Source: Gracilimonas sp040904925 (GTDB lineage: Bacteria > Bacteroidota > Rhodothermia > Balneolales > Balneolaceae). Taken from it: a stretch of 64,000 bases of DNA. This document shows positions 26,148-35,900 of this stretch, piece by piece; the stretch's first letter is position 1, and each line of letters starts with the position of its first letter. The stretch lies in NCBI GenBank assembly GCA_040904925.1, contig JBBDSP010000025.1, positions 124,001 through 188,000 of the forward strand. Reading direction: 5' to 3'. The notes below the pieces were generated by a model that was not told where the DNA came from, did not search any database, and was given only the letters and a program-made list of their open reading frames with translations. The translations under genes and the position numbers were made by a program.

Positions 26148-28610
26148 ATGACTAATTTTCCCTACCACATCCTGTGTATTTTTCTAACTCTTTTCTTAAT
26201 TGCAGCAGGATGTTCTTCCAGCAAAAGCACCACTGCTGACCAAAGATCAAATACCCGCACTGCCCCAACATCAAATGGAATGAAAGCCTATTCCTCCGTC
26301 ATTACGAAAGATGCAAAAACAGATGAAGGTCTATTCGATGTGCATTGGGTTGAAGACAAATTATACTATGAAATTCCTGACTCCCTGCTGAATCGTGAAA
26401 TGCTACTGGTAAGCCGACTAGCCGAAGTCCCTACTGACTATTTTGGTTTCTTTTCAGCCGGATCAAAAACAGCAGAACAAGTGATCACCTTTGAACGTCA
26501 ACGAGATAAGATCCTGGTCCGCAAGCAGTCTTATAATGCGGTTGCAGCAGATACTTTGCCCGTGTACAAATCTGTGAAAGCCAATAATTTTGCGCCGGTC
26601 ATTGCTGCTTTTCCTATTGAAGCAATGAGTGAGGATTCTACTTCTCTTGTAATTGAAATGACTGACTTCTTTACTTCTGATACCGAAGCTATAAGCGGTG
26701 CCATCAGCTTTTTAAGGCAGCAATATCAGGTTCGCCGTTTGGATGGGAACCGAAGTTATATCGAATCAGCTAAAAGCTTTCCCCAGAATATAGAAGTCCG
26801 ACATGTACTGACTTACAATGCAGGTAATCCCCCTTCAGATCAGCAGACGGCTACGCTCTCCATGATGATGAGTCAGTCCATGGTATTGCTTCCGAAAGAA
26901 CCTATGCGACCCCGTTATGAAGATTACAGAGTTGGCTGGTTTACTGTAAACCAAATTGATTATGGCTCTGATGCACAGAAAGCAGAAGAAAAAAGCTTCA
27001 TTCGCCGCTGGAGACTGGAACCCAAAGACCCTGAAGCCTATGCCCGAGGAGAACTCGTTGAGCCTGAAAAACCGATCGTTTACTATCTCGATCCTGCTAC
27101 TCCAACAAAATATGTTCCATATATAAAACAGGGTGTTGAAGATTGGAATGAAGCTTTTGAGGATGCAGGTTTTAAAAATGCCGTGATTGCCAAAGAAGCA
27201 CCATCTCCTGAAGAAGATCCGGACTGGAGTCCTGAAGATATTCGCTATTCCACCGTTCGCTGGGTAGCAAGTACCATTCGGAATGCTGTGGGACCAAGCG
27301 TAAGTGATCCTAGAACCGGAGAAATTATTGAAAGTGATATTGTCTGGTATCACAATCACATGCGTTCGTACCGAAATAGATTGATGATCGAGACCGGGGC
27401 TGCCAATCCCGATGCAAGAAAATTACAACTGGATGATGATCTGATCGGGGAAACTATGCGCCGGGTTATTTCTCATGAAATTGGACATGCCATCGGCCTG
27501 CCGCATAACATGCAGTCAAGTTCCGCTTATCCGGTCGATTCACTCAGATCAGGTTCTTTTACTCAAGAATACGGAATTGCGACAACCATCATGGAATATG
27601 CACGCCAAAATTATATTGCACAGCCGGGTGATGAAAACATTCGTTTCATCCGGAAAATTGGCCCTTATGACAAATATTCTGTGAACTGGGGCTATCGTGT
27701 AATTCCTGATGCTGATACACCGGAAGATGAAAAACCTGTACTTGATCAATGGATCCTTGATAAAGCGGATGATCCGATCTATCGCTTTGCTTCTTCGACA
27801 GGATATGACCCCTCTTCGCAAACCGAAGATCTTTCTAATGATCCTGTTCAGGCCAGCACTTATGGACTGATGAACCTGAAACGGGTAGTTCCAAATCTTA
27901 TCGAATGGACCTCAACTCCCGGTAAAGGCTATGATGATCTTGAGGAAATATATAGAGAGTTGATCGGGCAATGGGCTCGTTATGCAGGACATGTTTCCAC
28001 CAATATTGGAGGAGTCTACCAAAGCCGAAAAAGCTCTGATCAGGAAGGAGTGCTTTATACTCCCGTTTCCAAAGATTATCAGCAAAAGGCTATGGGATTC
28101 CTGAATGAGCATGTATTTTCCACCCCTGCCTGGTTGTTAGATAAAGAGATCCTTCGGCGAATTGAACATGCCGGTGCTCTCGACAGAGTTAAAAACTTGC
28201 AGTCCCGAATGCTTAATGATGTAATGGGTGCTGATGTGATGATGCGTCTAACGGAAGCTCAGATCTTTGACGGAGATGATGCTTACGCTCCGCTTGATAT
28301 GCTGGAAGACTTACGTCGCGGAATATGGGCAGAGATCTATGAAATGATGACCATAGACCCCTATCGCAGAAACTTGCAGCGTTTGTACCTTGATAACATC
28401 GAAGAATTGTTTGTGAATGATGAAAGCGGCAATTTCCGAAGCCGGGTTGATGTGAAGAACTCTGATATCCGGCCTTATTTAAGGGTTGAGTTAAATGAGC
28501 TTCAAAATGATCTGGAAAGAGCTCAAACCCGAATCTCAGATAATTTCACCCGGGCTCATATTGAAGATGCGCTATTTAGGATCAATAAAATTTTAGATCC
28601 ATCAAACTAA
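26148..28610 (+). CDS. Zinc-dependent metalloprotease lipoprotein (DUF5117/DUF5118 type)
   Basis: 820 residues from ATG 26148; an in-frame upstream ATG at 26061 would add 29 residues ahead of the signal peptide. The lipoprotein signal ends AAGC (Cys22). The zinc site HEIGHAIGLPHN begins at about His443 and is followed by a Met-turn (TTIMEYARQNY), giving the metzincin pattern HExxHxxGxxH plus Met. The N-terminal third matches the DUF5118/DUF5117 region of Bacteroidota secreted proteases (YYEIPDSLLNREMLLVSRL). It is probably periplasmic or surface-anchored; substrate unknown. It is monocistronic with a terminator. Confidence 0.9.
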   Translation: MTNFPYHILCIFLTLFLIAAGCSSSKSTTADQRSNTRTAPTSNGMKAYSSVITKDAKTDEGLFDVHWVEDKLYYEIPDSLLNREMLLVSRLAEVPTDYFGFFSAGSKTAEQVITFERQRDKILVRKQSYNAVAADTLPVYKSVKANNFAPVIAAFPIEAMSEDSTSLVIEMTDFFTSDTEAISGAISFLRQQYQVRRLDGNRSYIESAKSFPQNIEVRHVLTYNAGNPPSDQQTATLSMMMSQSMVLLPKEPMRPRYEDYRVGWFTVNQIDYGSDAQKAEEKSFIRRWRLEPKDPEAYARGELVEPEKPIVYYLDPATPTKYVPYIKQGVEDWNEAFEDAGFKNAVIAKEAPSPEEDPDWSPEDIRYSTVRWVASTIRNAVGPSVSDPRTGEIIESDIVWYHNHMRSYRNRLMIETGAANPDARKLQLDDDLIGETMRRVISHEIGHAIGLPHNMQSSSAYPVDSLRSGSFTQEYGIATTIMEYARQNYIAQPGDENIRFIRKIGPYDKYSVNWGYRVIPDADTPEDEKPVLDQWILDKADDPIYRFASSTGYDPSSQTEDLSNDPVQASTYGLMNLKRVVPNLIEWTSTPGKGYDDLEEIYRELIGQWARYAGHVSTNIGGVYQSRKSSDQEGVLYTPVSKDYQQKAMGFLNEHVFSTPAWLLDKEILRRIEHAGALDRVKNLQSRMLNDVMGADVMMRLTEAQIFDGDDAYAPLDMLEDLRRGIWAEIYEMMTIDPYRRNLQRLYLDNIEELFVNDESGNFRSRVDVKNSDIRPYLRVELNELQNDLERAQTRISDNFTRAHIEDALFRINKILDPSN

Positions 28611-28628
28611 TGAATGATCATATGTATA

Positions 28629-28655
28629 AAACCTCTGCAAGCAGCAGAGGCTTTA
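28629..28655. terminator. Intrinsic terminator between convergent genes
   Basis: CCTCTGC (28632-28638) pairs with GCAGAGG (28644-28650) over a 5-base loop, followed by CTTTATTATT. It can serve both the metalloprotease and the convergent small gene. Confidence 0.85.
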
Positions 28656-28919
28656 TTATTTCAAATTGCCGGCTTTCAGTATTCCTTTTTCTGTGATCTT
28701 TATATGACCATATAGAAAAGGTCCACCGATAGAAGCAATTTCTATCAGCTGTCTGCCTTCCAGATATTCCAGTAGATTTTTTAACTCTGTTCTGTCTAAT
28801 TCAAGTTCTTCAACCAAATCAACTACATCTACTTTAATATTCGGCCTATGATCACTCCGCTCAGCGAGTAAAGCCAATAGTTGCTTTGCCCTGTTATTAA
28901 AATCTCCGCCTATCAGCAT
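28656..28919 (-). CDS. Small winged-helix-like protein
   Basis: 87 residues, no signal peptide. It shows a helix-helix-turn-helix pattern (VDVVDLVEELELDRTELKNL, then LLEYLEGRQLIEIASIG) and ends in a wing-like ITEKGILKAG, a common end of MarR/PadR-like winged helices. It may be a minimal DNA-binding regulator or an adaptor. It is monocistronic and divergent from the kinase operon, 174 bases away, so it is positioned to control that operon; this is only inference. Confidence 0.7.
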   Translation of the reverse strand: MLIGGDFNNRAKQLLALLAERSDHRPNIKVDVVDLVEELELDRTELKNLLEYLEGRQLIEIASIGGPFLYGHIKITEKGILKAGNLK

Positions 28920-29093
28920 AATTTATGTTGATGTATTGATGGCTTAGAATCATCATTTCACCTAAACAAAACGTTACCTCACTGTTAAGCTATTATTAAT
29001 AAAATTTATTTTGAATCACTTTCTTAACCCGGTTATTTATAATGCAATGTTTGTATAGCTTAAATGATCTTAATGTACTAATATTAGGTAATT

Positions 29094-31190
29094 ATGCTTA
29101 ATAAGTTCACTTTAAGGAAGAGGATCTTTTTATTCTCTTCAATCCTGATCACATTGGCTTTTACCTTGATGTGGCTCTTTGTACGTCCGCAGTATAAAGA
29201 AGCCATTATTAATGAGAGGACTACCATTGTTTCACAGCTTCAGGAATACTCTCTTCAGCGATCCGACCAGGTTATAAGAAATTGGCTGAATTCTACAACG
29301 TACACAGTAGATGAAATAGAGAATAATGCTGCACAAACTCAGGATATTGTTTCCAGAACTCTAAACCTGACACCCGGGTTAATGAGAATTACCATATCTG
29401 AGGAAGGTTCTTCAGAAACCGTAGACATCCGTCGTTCAATGCATGACGACATAGATTTTAGTTTTATAGAGTATAACTGGCTTCCATCAAACCTGGATCC
29501 GACCATTAGGGTAAGTCTTAGCTCTAACCCACAGGATGAAAACTATTTCCTGATCGCCCAAAAGGCCATACGCATAGGGGGAAGCGTATTCTTTTTGGAT
29601 ATGTATTTTGATGCAAGCTCTATTGTTGATGAATTGATAAACATCCCACTTGGCGGTACTTATGAGGCTAATATCTTTTCCGAAAACGGGACGAATATTT
29701 TACCGCATAAAGAAATTGAGCTTCCTGAAACGATCCTTAATGAAGCAAATTTTTCAAATCAGTCTACCATTGAAATAAATGGAGCTGAATGGTTTTTATT
29801 GAACTCGAGATTTCAGTCAATTCCATTATGGCATGTTGTTGCGGTGGAAGATTCCTTTATACTAAAACCTGTATACGATCTGATCATATTTTCGTTGATT
29901 GCAGGAGGTTCGATCTTTTTGATACTATTTACTTTCAGTTGGTACGTTAGCAGACGGGTTAATAAACCTGTAGAGCAGATCATAAGTGATGTGGAATACA
30001 TGAGTACTCTTAATTTTGAGCACCCCATCAAACCCGTTACACTGCCGGAATTCAGTCTCATGCAAAATACCCTGGAAACCATCAGGCTTACTTTACAGAG
30101 GTATCAGAAAATTAATGTTGAGAAGGTCATTCTTGAGGAATGGAAGAACAGGTATATGATGACCTACTCAAAAGACCTGATAGGTATTCTGAACTCCTCA
30201 AAGCACTTCAGCTTTATTAACAACAACTTTGAGCAGCTCCTTGGAGACCTGAACATAAAACCGGATTCGGCTCATTTGGATGACATCCTTTCTCATCCCA
30301 AAATTACGGTAGCGAAATTTGAACAAAGGATCCATAACCCGGATCCGTATACTGTTAAGATAAATAGCTCAGAGATCTCCCATTATCTCAACGACAATAA
30401 GAATGACTATTATGATTTCCAGTATGTTTCAATCATTAATAAAGAGGGCCATGAAGAAGCAGCTTTGATCATTCTTCACGATATGACCGAAGACCGCCTA
30501 AACGATATTAAACGAAATGAGATGATCAACATCATTGCTCATGAACTAAAGAATCCCATTACAAGTATTATGGGATTATCTGAAGTGCTTATGGATTCTA
30601 CTTACCAAATGAATGAATCTGAAAAAGATAACATGATCAATGAGATCCTTATTTCAGGCCAACGAATGAAAAGCTTGGTCAATCGGTTTTTAGACATCCA
30701 GCGTATCGAATCCGGCAGAATAAATATTGAGTTTGAACCGATTGATCTTATGGTGGTTACAGAAGAAGTTAGGGCCATTACACATCCACTGCTAAAGGAT
30801 AAAAACTTAAAAACAAAACTTGTCCGGGAAGGTCGAAATTTCCAAATTAATGGCAGTCGTGACCTGATATTTGATGCTATACAAAACCTTCTGAGTAATG
30901 CCATCAAGTATGGTGGAAAGGACAGAACTATAGAGATCAAATTAAGTCACAAGCCGGATCATCACAGTATAAGTATCACAGATCATGGGTATGGGATCAG
31001 TATTGAGGAGCAAAAGAAAATATTTGATAAGTTTTACCGCGTTAAATCTAACAAGAAAGCTATTCGCGAAACCGGTACCGGACTTGGTCTTTCTTACGTA
31101 AGAGAGATCATTGACTTGCATAATGGGGAAATTGAGCTTGAATCAAATGAGGACATAGGTTCACGCTTTACCCTGGTTTTTCCAAAATAA
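29094..31190 (+). CDS. Membrane sensor histidine kinase (orphan)
   Basis: 698 residues. TM1 is at about 12-30, a 230-residue extracytoplasmic sensor follows, and TM2 is at about 262-285. Next come a HAMP-like linker (VSRRVNKPVEQIISDVEYM), a PAS-like region (about 355-465) and the kinase core: phospho-acceptor His483 in IIAHELKNPITSIMG, N-box NLLSNAIKYGG, G1 ITDHGYGIS, F-box FDKFYRV and G2 GTGLGLSYV. No response regulator is adjacent. The FecR gene starts 10 bases downstream and a PKD gene follows, so the kinase probably senses or controls that secreted pair. Confidence 0.93.
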   Translation: MLNKFTLRKRIFLFSSILITLAFTLMWLFVRPQYKEAIINERTTIVSQLQEYSLQRSDQVIRNWLNSTTYTVDEIENNAAQTQDIVSRTLNLTPGLMRITISEEGSSETVDIRRSMHDDIDFSFIEYNWLPSNLDPTIRVSLSSNPQDENYFLIAQKAIRIGGSVFFLDMYFDASSIVDELINIPLGGTYEANIFSENGTNILPHKEIELPETILNEANFSNQSTIEINGAEWFLLNSRFQSIPLWHVVAVEDSFILKPVYDLIIFSLIAGGSIFLILFTFSWYVSRRVNKPVEQIISDVEYMSTLNFEHPIKPVTLPEFSLMQNTLETIRLTLQRYQKINVEKVILEEWKNRYMMTYSKDLIGILNSSKHFSFINNNFEQLLGDLNIKPDSAHLDDILSHPKITVAKFEQRIHNPDPYTVKINSSEISHYLNDNKNDYYDFQYVSIINKEGHEEAALIILHDMTEDRLNDIKRNEMINIIAHELKNPITSIMGLSEVLMDSTYQMNESEKDNMINEILISGQRMKSLVNRFLDIQRIESGRINIEFEPIDLMVVTEEVRAITHPLLKDKNLKTKLVREGRNFQINGSRDLIFDAIQNLLSNAIKYGGKDRTIEIKLSHKPDHHSISITDHGYGISIEEQKKIFDKFYRVKSNKKAIRETGTGLGLSYVREIIDLHNGEIELESNEDIGSRFTLVFPK

Positions 31191-31200
31191 TGGGTGCAAA

Positions 31201-32970
31201 ATGAAATTAAAATTATGGATCAGCTTTTTGGTTTTAGCATGTGGGGCTTCAACCCTTGCTATGGCACAAGACAGTCCTGTCGTTTTCCAAGCTGAAAAGC
31301 TACAAGAAATTGCTCAGCAATATACCGGCAGTAGTATCAACTGGCCTTTAGTGGTAGACCTGGCTTCGCATAATACTGAAGAAAATACATTTACCATCAC
31401 CCCTTCTCAGGTGCAGGAATTGCAAAACTTCTCCCAGGTTTCTGCGGAGGTTTTAAAACAAAAAGAACGCATAAGTGAACTGATTTCATCGGGCGCAACT
31501 ATCTTTGCCGATGAAGAATATCAGGAAGTTCAGAATTTGATATCAAACTACAATAAGGCAGTAAATGACGGGGCCATTGAAGATGCCTTTGATTATGGAA
31601 CCCGGATCAAAGTCTCTGTTGATAGTATGGAGACTGCATTATTTGAAAACAGAGTCGTTGATGTTCAGGCACAACTAACGGAAAAAACCGGCCAGGTTGA
31701 TCGGCGGGAAGGCCTCTTAGGATCATGGATGGATGCCATGAGAGGTGATTTATTTGAACAATCTGATGGAATCAGAACTTTCGTAGAAAGTTATGCCAAG
31801 CTTTCTTTTGTTGATGGAAGTAACATTCAAGTAGAACCTAATACCGTTGCAGTTATACGGAGATCTCGCATCGACAAATTGAATAATGCCGGTGATACAG
31901 AAATCACACTTGAAGATGGTGGGTTACTGGCAAAACTGTCATCAGCAGGAAAGGATCGAAGTACATATACCCTGAATGCGGGATCATCGTCTTCAGAATT
32001 AAGAACCCAGAACTTTTACGCAGAAACAGACGACACAGACCGGGTTCGACTCACAAATTATGACGGCGAGGCCATTGTAAACTCAAATAATATCTCAATT
32101 ACCATACGACAGAATGAAGGTACGATTGTAGAAAGTGGACAAGCGCCTATGCAACCTGTTAAGTTATTACCCTCTCCTACTCTGGCCTGGGCTACAACTG
32201 ACACCGTTGTAAATAATGAAACGATCGTTTTTGCTTTTGATGAAATTGAAGGAGCTCAAAATTACAGGATCCAATACGACCGTTCACCAAATTTTACAGA
32301 TGAAGTAGTTGAGGTTCAAACTACAGAAACCTCTCTTGTGATGGATGACCTGCCAATGGGAATGACCTATGTCAGAGTTCAGGCAATAGATGAACTTGGG
32401 CTGCGTGGTCCTCATTCAAAAACCGCTCGTATAATTCGTACCATCGATAATACTCCACCCCCAATCTTTGTTGATAATTTGCATAATGACCTGCTTTTCA
32501 CCAGTGACGGTTCCCTGCAAATTCGAGGTGCCACCGAATCTGAAGCACGTTTAACTATCTCAGGGAATAGTGTAAGGGTGCAACCAACGGGACGTTTTTC
32601 CTATACGGTATCTGATATTGAAACCTCAAAAGATGTTACTATATCAGCTGCTGATCCCTCAGGTAATAAAACGACAAAAAATATACAGCTGGTGCGTTTA
32701 ACGGAAGAAAAATTGTATAACTTCAGGCTTCGAAGTGCTGGCAACAGTACCTTAGATGCTATCAGATCAGGTTCCACTACATTTTCCGGTAATTTATATC
32801 CCGGTATTGAGGTTACAATAACCAATGAAAGTATAACCGAGCGTGTAAGGACTGATGGCAATGGAAATTGGGGTATTACTTTGGACCTGATACCCGGTGA
32901 GCTGAAAATTGAATTCAGAAACGCTAAAACCGGAATCTTGTATTCTTCTAAAACTTATACCGTCGAATAG
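31201..32970 (+). CDS. Secreted FecR-domain protein with FnIII/Ig-like modules
   Basis: 589 residues with a Sec signal peptide ending in AMA. Residues about 33-80 look like a degenerate LysM (LQEIAQQYTGSSINWPLVV, then TITPSQVQEL). A coiled-coil stretch follows, then a FecR domain (about 185-310; SYAKLSFVDGSNIQVEPNT and an LxxGxLxAKLS-like strand). After this come an FnIII-like module (about 325-415, AQNYRIQYDRSPNFTD) and two Ig/CarboxypepD-like modules to the C-terminus. There is no membrane anchor. It sits between the kinase (10-base gap) and the PKD protein (4-base gap), so all three are surely co-transcribed. Confidence 0.85.
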   Translation: MKLKLWISFLVLACGASTLAMAQDSPVVFQAEKLQEIAQQYTGSSINWPLVVDLASHNTEENTFTITPSQVQELQNFSQVSAEVLKQKERISELISSGATIFADEEYQEVQNLISNYNKAVNDGAIEDAFDYGTRIKVSVDSMETALFENRVVDVQAQLTEKTGQVDRREGLLGSWMDAMRGDLFEQSDGIRTFVESYAKLSFVDGSNIQVEPNTVAVIRRSRIDKLNNAGDTEITLEDGGLLAKLSSAGKDRSTYTLNAGSSSSELRTQNFYAETDDTDRVRLTNYDGEAIVNSNNISITIRQNEGTIVESGQAPMQPVKLLPSPTLAWATTDTVVNNETIVFAFDEIEGAQNYRIQYDRSPNFTDEVVEVQTTETSLVMDDLPMGMTYVRVQAIDELGLRGPHSKTARIIRTIDNTPPPIFVDNLHNDLLFTSDGSLQIRGATESEARLTISGNSVRVQPTGRFSYTVSDIETSKDVTISAADPSGNKTTKNIQLVRLTEEKLYNFRLRSAGNSTLDAIRSGSTTFSGNLYPGIEVTITNESITERVRTDGNGNWGITLDLIPGELKIEFRNAKTGILYSSKTYTVE

Positions 32971-32974
32971 TTAA

Positions 32975-35900
32975 ATGAAACAACAGTTTTTAAAAGTATT
33001 TTTCTCTCTTATAGTAATCTCCTGCTGGGGTTTTCCGAGTAATGCTCAGGAGTTGTATTTGTCGATATCCGGAGAACGATCATCCTTCAGTAGCGGTGAT
33101 TCTCCCAGCCAATACGATATATGGATAAAGCCCGGAAATAATACTCCCAATACTAAATTACAGATCTTTGATGCGGGTCTTGGTGGAAGGGCTGACTACA
33201 GAACTATAAATAACACAGCTAACACAAACACAACATTCCGGCTTTATTCTTTTGATGATGTTTACACGCTTTCCTCAAATAGCCCTGTTAAAAAAGATGG
33301 ATCACCAACACCCATTCGAGCTTTAACTGCTCAAAATGAAGACCGATTTATAAATAAGTGGGTAGATCTCGACGGGTTGTCTGATCGCGGAAATGGATAT
33401 ATACTGCGTGTTACTGCTGATAATGGTGACGATGTAAATAATTATAAGGTGAGGGTCACTGATCAATCCGGTACAGAGCTGGATCGTTCGGCATGGGAAA
33501 TATTACTTTTTGACCTCTCCGCGGGATTATATGACCTCCCCGCTGATCAGGCATTACAGATAAGACCTTATCAACCTCAGGGTACTCTTCAAAGATTTAC
33601 TATTTCCGGAGAAGACGAAAGTAATGCAGAGCTCCTGGATCGTTTCGGGAATTGGTATCCGGTAAATGAAGCGCTGATTCCCCAAACAATTTCGGAAGCT
33701 GAAAATGAATGGGTATTTACCATAAACGGCTCTGACGAGCCCGTACAAAATTTCACGGTCTACAGTGAAAACAACCCAGTTCTCTGGCATTATGACCCTA
33801 TATTTATTCCTTTTCAGAAACCTGATCTCTCTATTACCCCAAGCCCGACTTTAAGATGTACTGTAAAACCTTTTGAACTGAGCAGTCAGCGTTTAAGTGA
33901 TCAAAATTTACAATCTGCTATATGGGAAGTTAATGGGAGCACTTTAGATACCGGGATATCTCCAACTTTATCATTTACCTCACGGGGAAATGTCAGCTTA
34001 AATGTACGTGTCCCAAATGATTCATTTTCTTTTCCTGATTTCTGGAGTGTTAAACAGGATATTTTGATCAATGAACCCCCGATAGCACGATTGGATGCTG
34101 AAAAAACAGTGATCGCTCCCAATGAGATCCTGACACTTTCGGCAGATAATTCTTATGATCTGACCGGGAGGAGTTTAAATTATTTTTGGTTTGTAGATGG
34201 TCAGCTTCAGGGAACAGATCCTGCTTTTAATTTTTCTGCATCCCGCGAAGGTAATCATATTATTTCAGTAAGGGTAAATAACGGTGGTGATATCCCGAGT
34301 TGCAGTAACAGCCAGCGTCAGATCAGAATACAGGTAGACAATGATGCTGCAGAAGAAGCGGGTTCAGATGAAAATGTCATAGTCCGCAGAATAGAAGCAC
34401 CGCAGATAACTTCAAAAGCTTCCGTTAGTTTTAGTTACACCTCAAGTGGAGATGTTGCCACTGACACAAGCAGCAGTTATACCTGGAACTTTGGTGACGG
34501 AACTTCGGCAACCGGACAAAATGTAACCCATACTTATTCCTCAACCGGTACTTACCAGGTCGAGTTGATCATTGATGACAATATGCAAAGGAATAATAGC
34601 ATTCAAACCAAAGAGCATACCATAGTTGTCAATAAGTTTCCGGAAGCAGGTTTTGAGATCCCTGAAATTATTGCGGCTAAGGACAGCTTCAGGGTAGACG
34701 GCAGTTCCAGTTATGATGAAGATGGAGCTATCGTTAGTTATGAATGGTTTGTAAATGGGCAATCTGTAGCCACCGGTCCCAGTCCTTTAATTAGTGTGGA
34801 TTCACCCGGAGAAAACACCATTTCTTTAAAAGTAAGGGACAATTCCGGTAATGAAATTGCCCAGGCTATTACGAGCAGAACCACACGTGCAAATCACGCC
34901 CCGGTTCTTAAATGGGACATCTCTCCTGAGGTTATTGGTCCCGGCGATGAAGTCACCTTCAACGCATCGGAATCGTATGATCCTGACGGCACTATTGAAG
35001 AACTTTACTGGACCTTTCAAGATGGAACTGTAGTTGATGGGGAAGAGGCTACATTCAGCTTTGAAGAAAGTGGAGTGCACTATTTTACACTTACAGCTGT
35101 GGATAATGAAGGCGTTTCCAACTCAGAGATCAGTGTTGAAGGAACTATAAATGTAAATCACACTCCTTACATCGTAACAGAATCGGTGATACGTTCAAAT
35201 TCCTTAGACATAAATCTGGATGCCTCCGACACCTATGATGCAGACGACGACCCTCTTAATTTTGAATGGACTCTGCCCGATGGTTCAAAAAGAACTGAAA
35301 CTAGTTTTAGCTGGAAAGCTCCTGAATTCGGAGTGCATATTTTCGGATTAAAAGTTAATGACGGTCAGGGTTTGCCAAATAGTAAAGCTGAAAAAACGAT
35401 CAGAGTTCTGATCAACAGGCCGGTTCAAGCCGTTGTGGATTCCCTTATACTTTCTTGTTCCGGACAAACCATATTATTCAACAGTTCACAAAGTTTTGAT
35501 CCGGATGGTGACCCATTCAATGTGGAGTGGGATTTTGGCAATGGTGAGACTTCAAATCGTCCCAATCCTTCTTATGTATATGACCGCCCCGGTATTTATG
35601 GTGCCAAAGTTACAATGAGTGATGGCGTATCAGAAAAACCAACCGTTACTAAAATTCCGGTCGTTGTTGAGGGATCTCCGGTCGCCAAAATGAATTTAGC
35701 TGATGCTGATTCTACGATCTGTGTAGATACTGCCTTAGAATTTGATGGTTCCGAAAGCCTCGATCCATCCGGGGCGCTACCCTCTTTATTATGGGATTTT
35801 GGTGATGGTACCATAGAAACAGGCCCAAGAATTCGTCACGTTTTTACACAGCCAGGTATATTTCCTGTTTCACTGACCGTTGAAGGTTCAGGCTCAATAA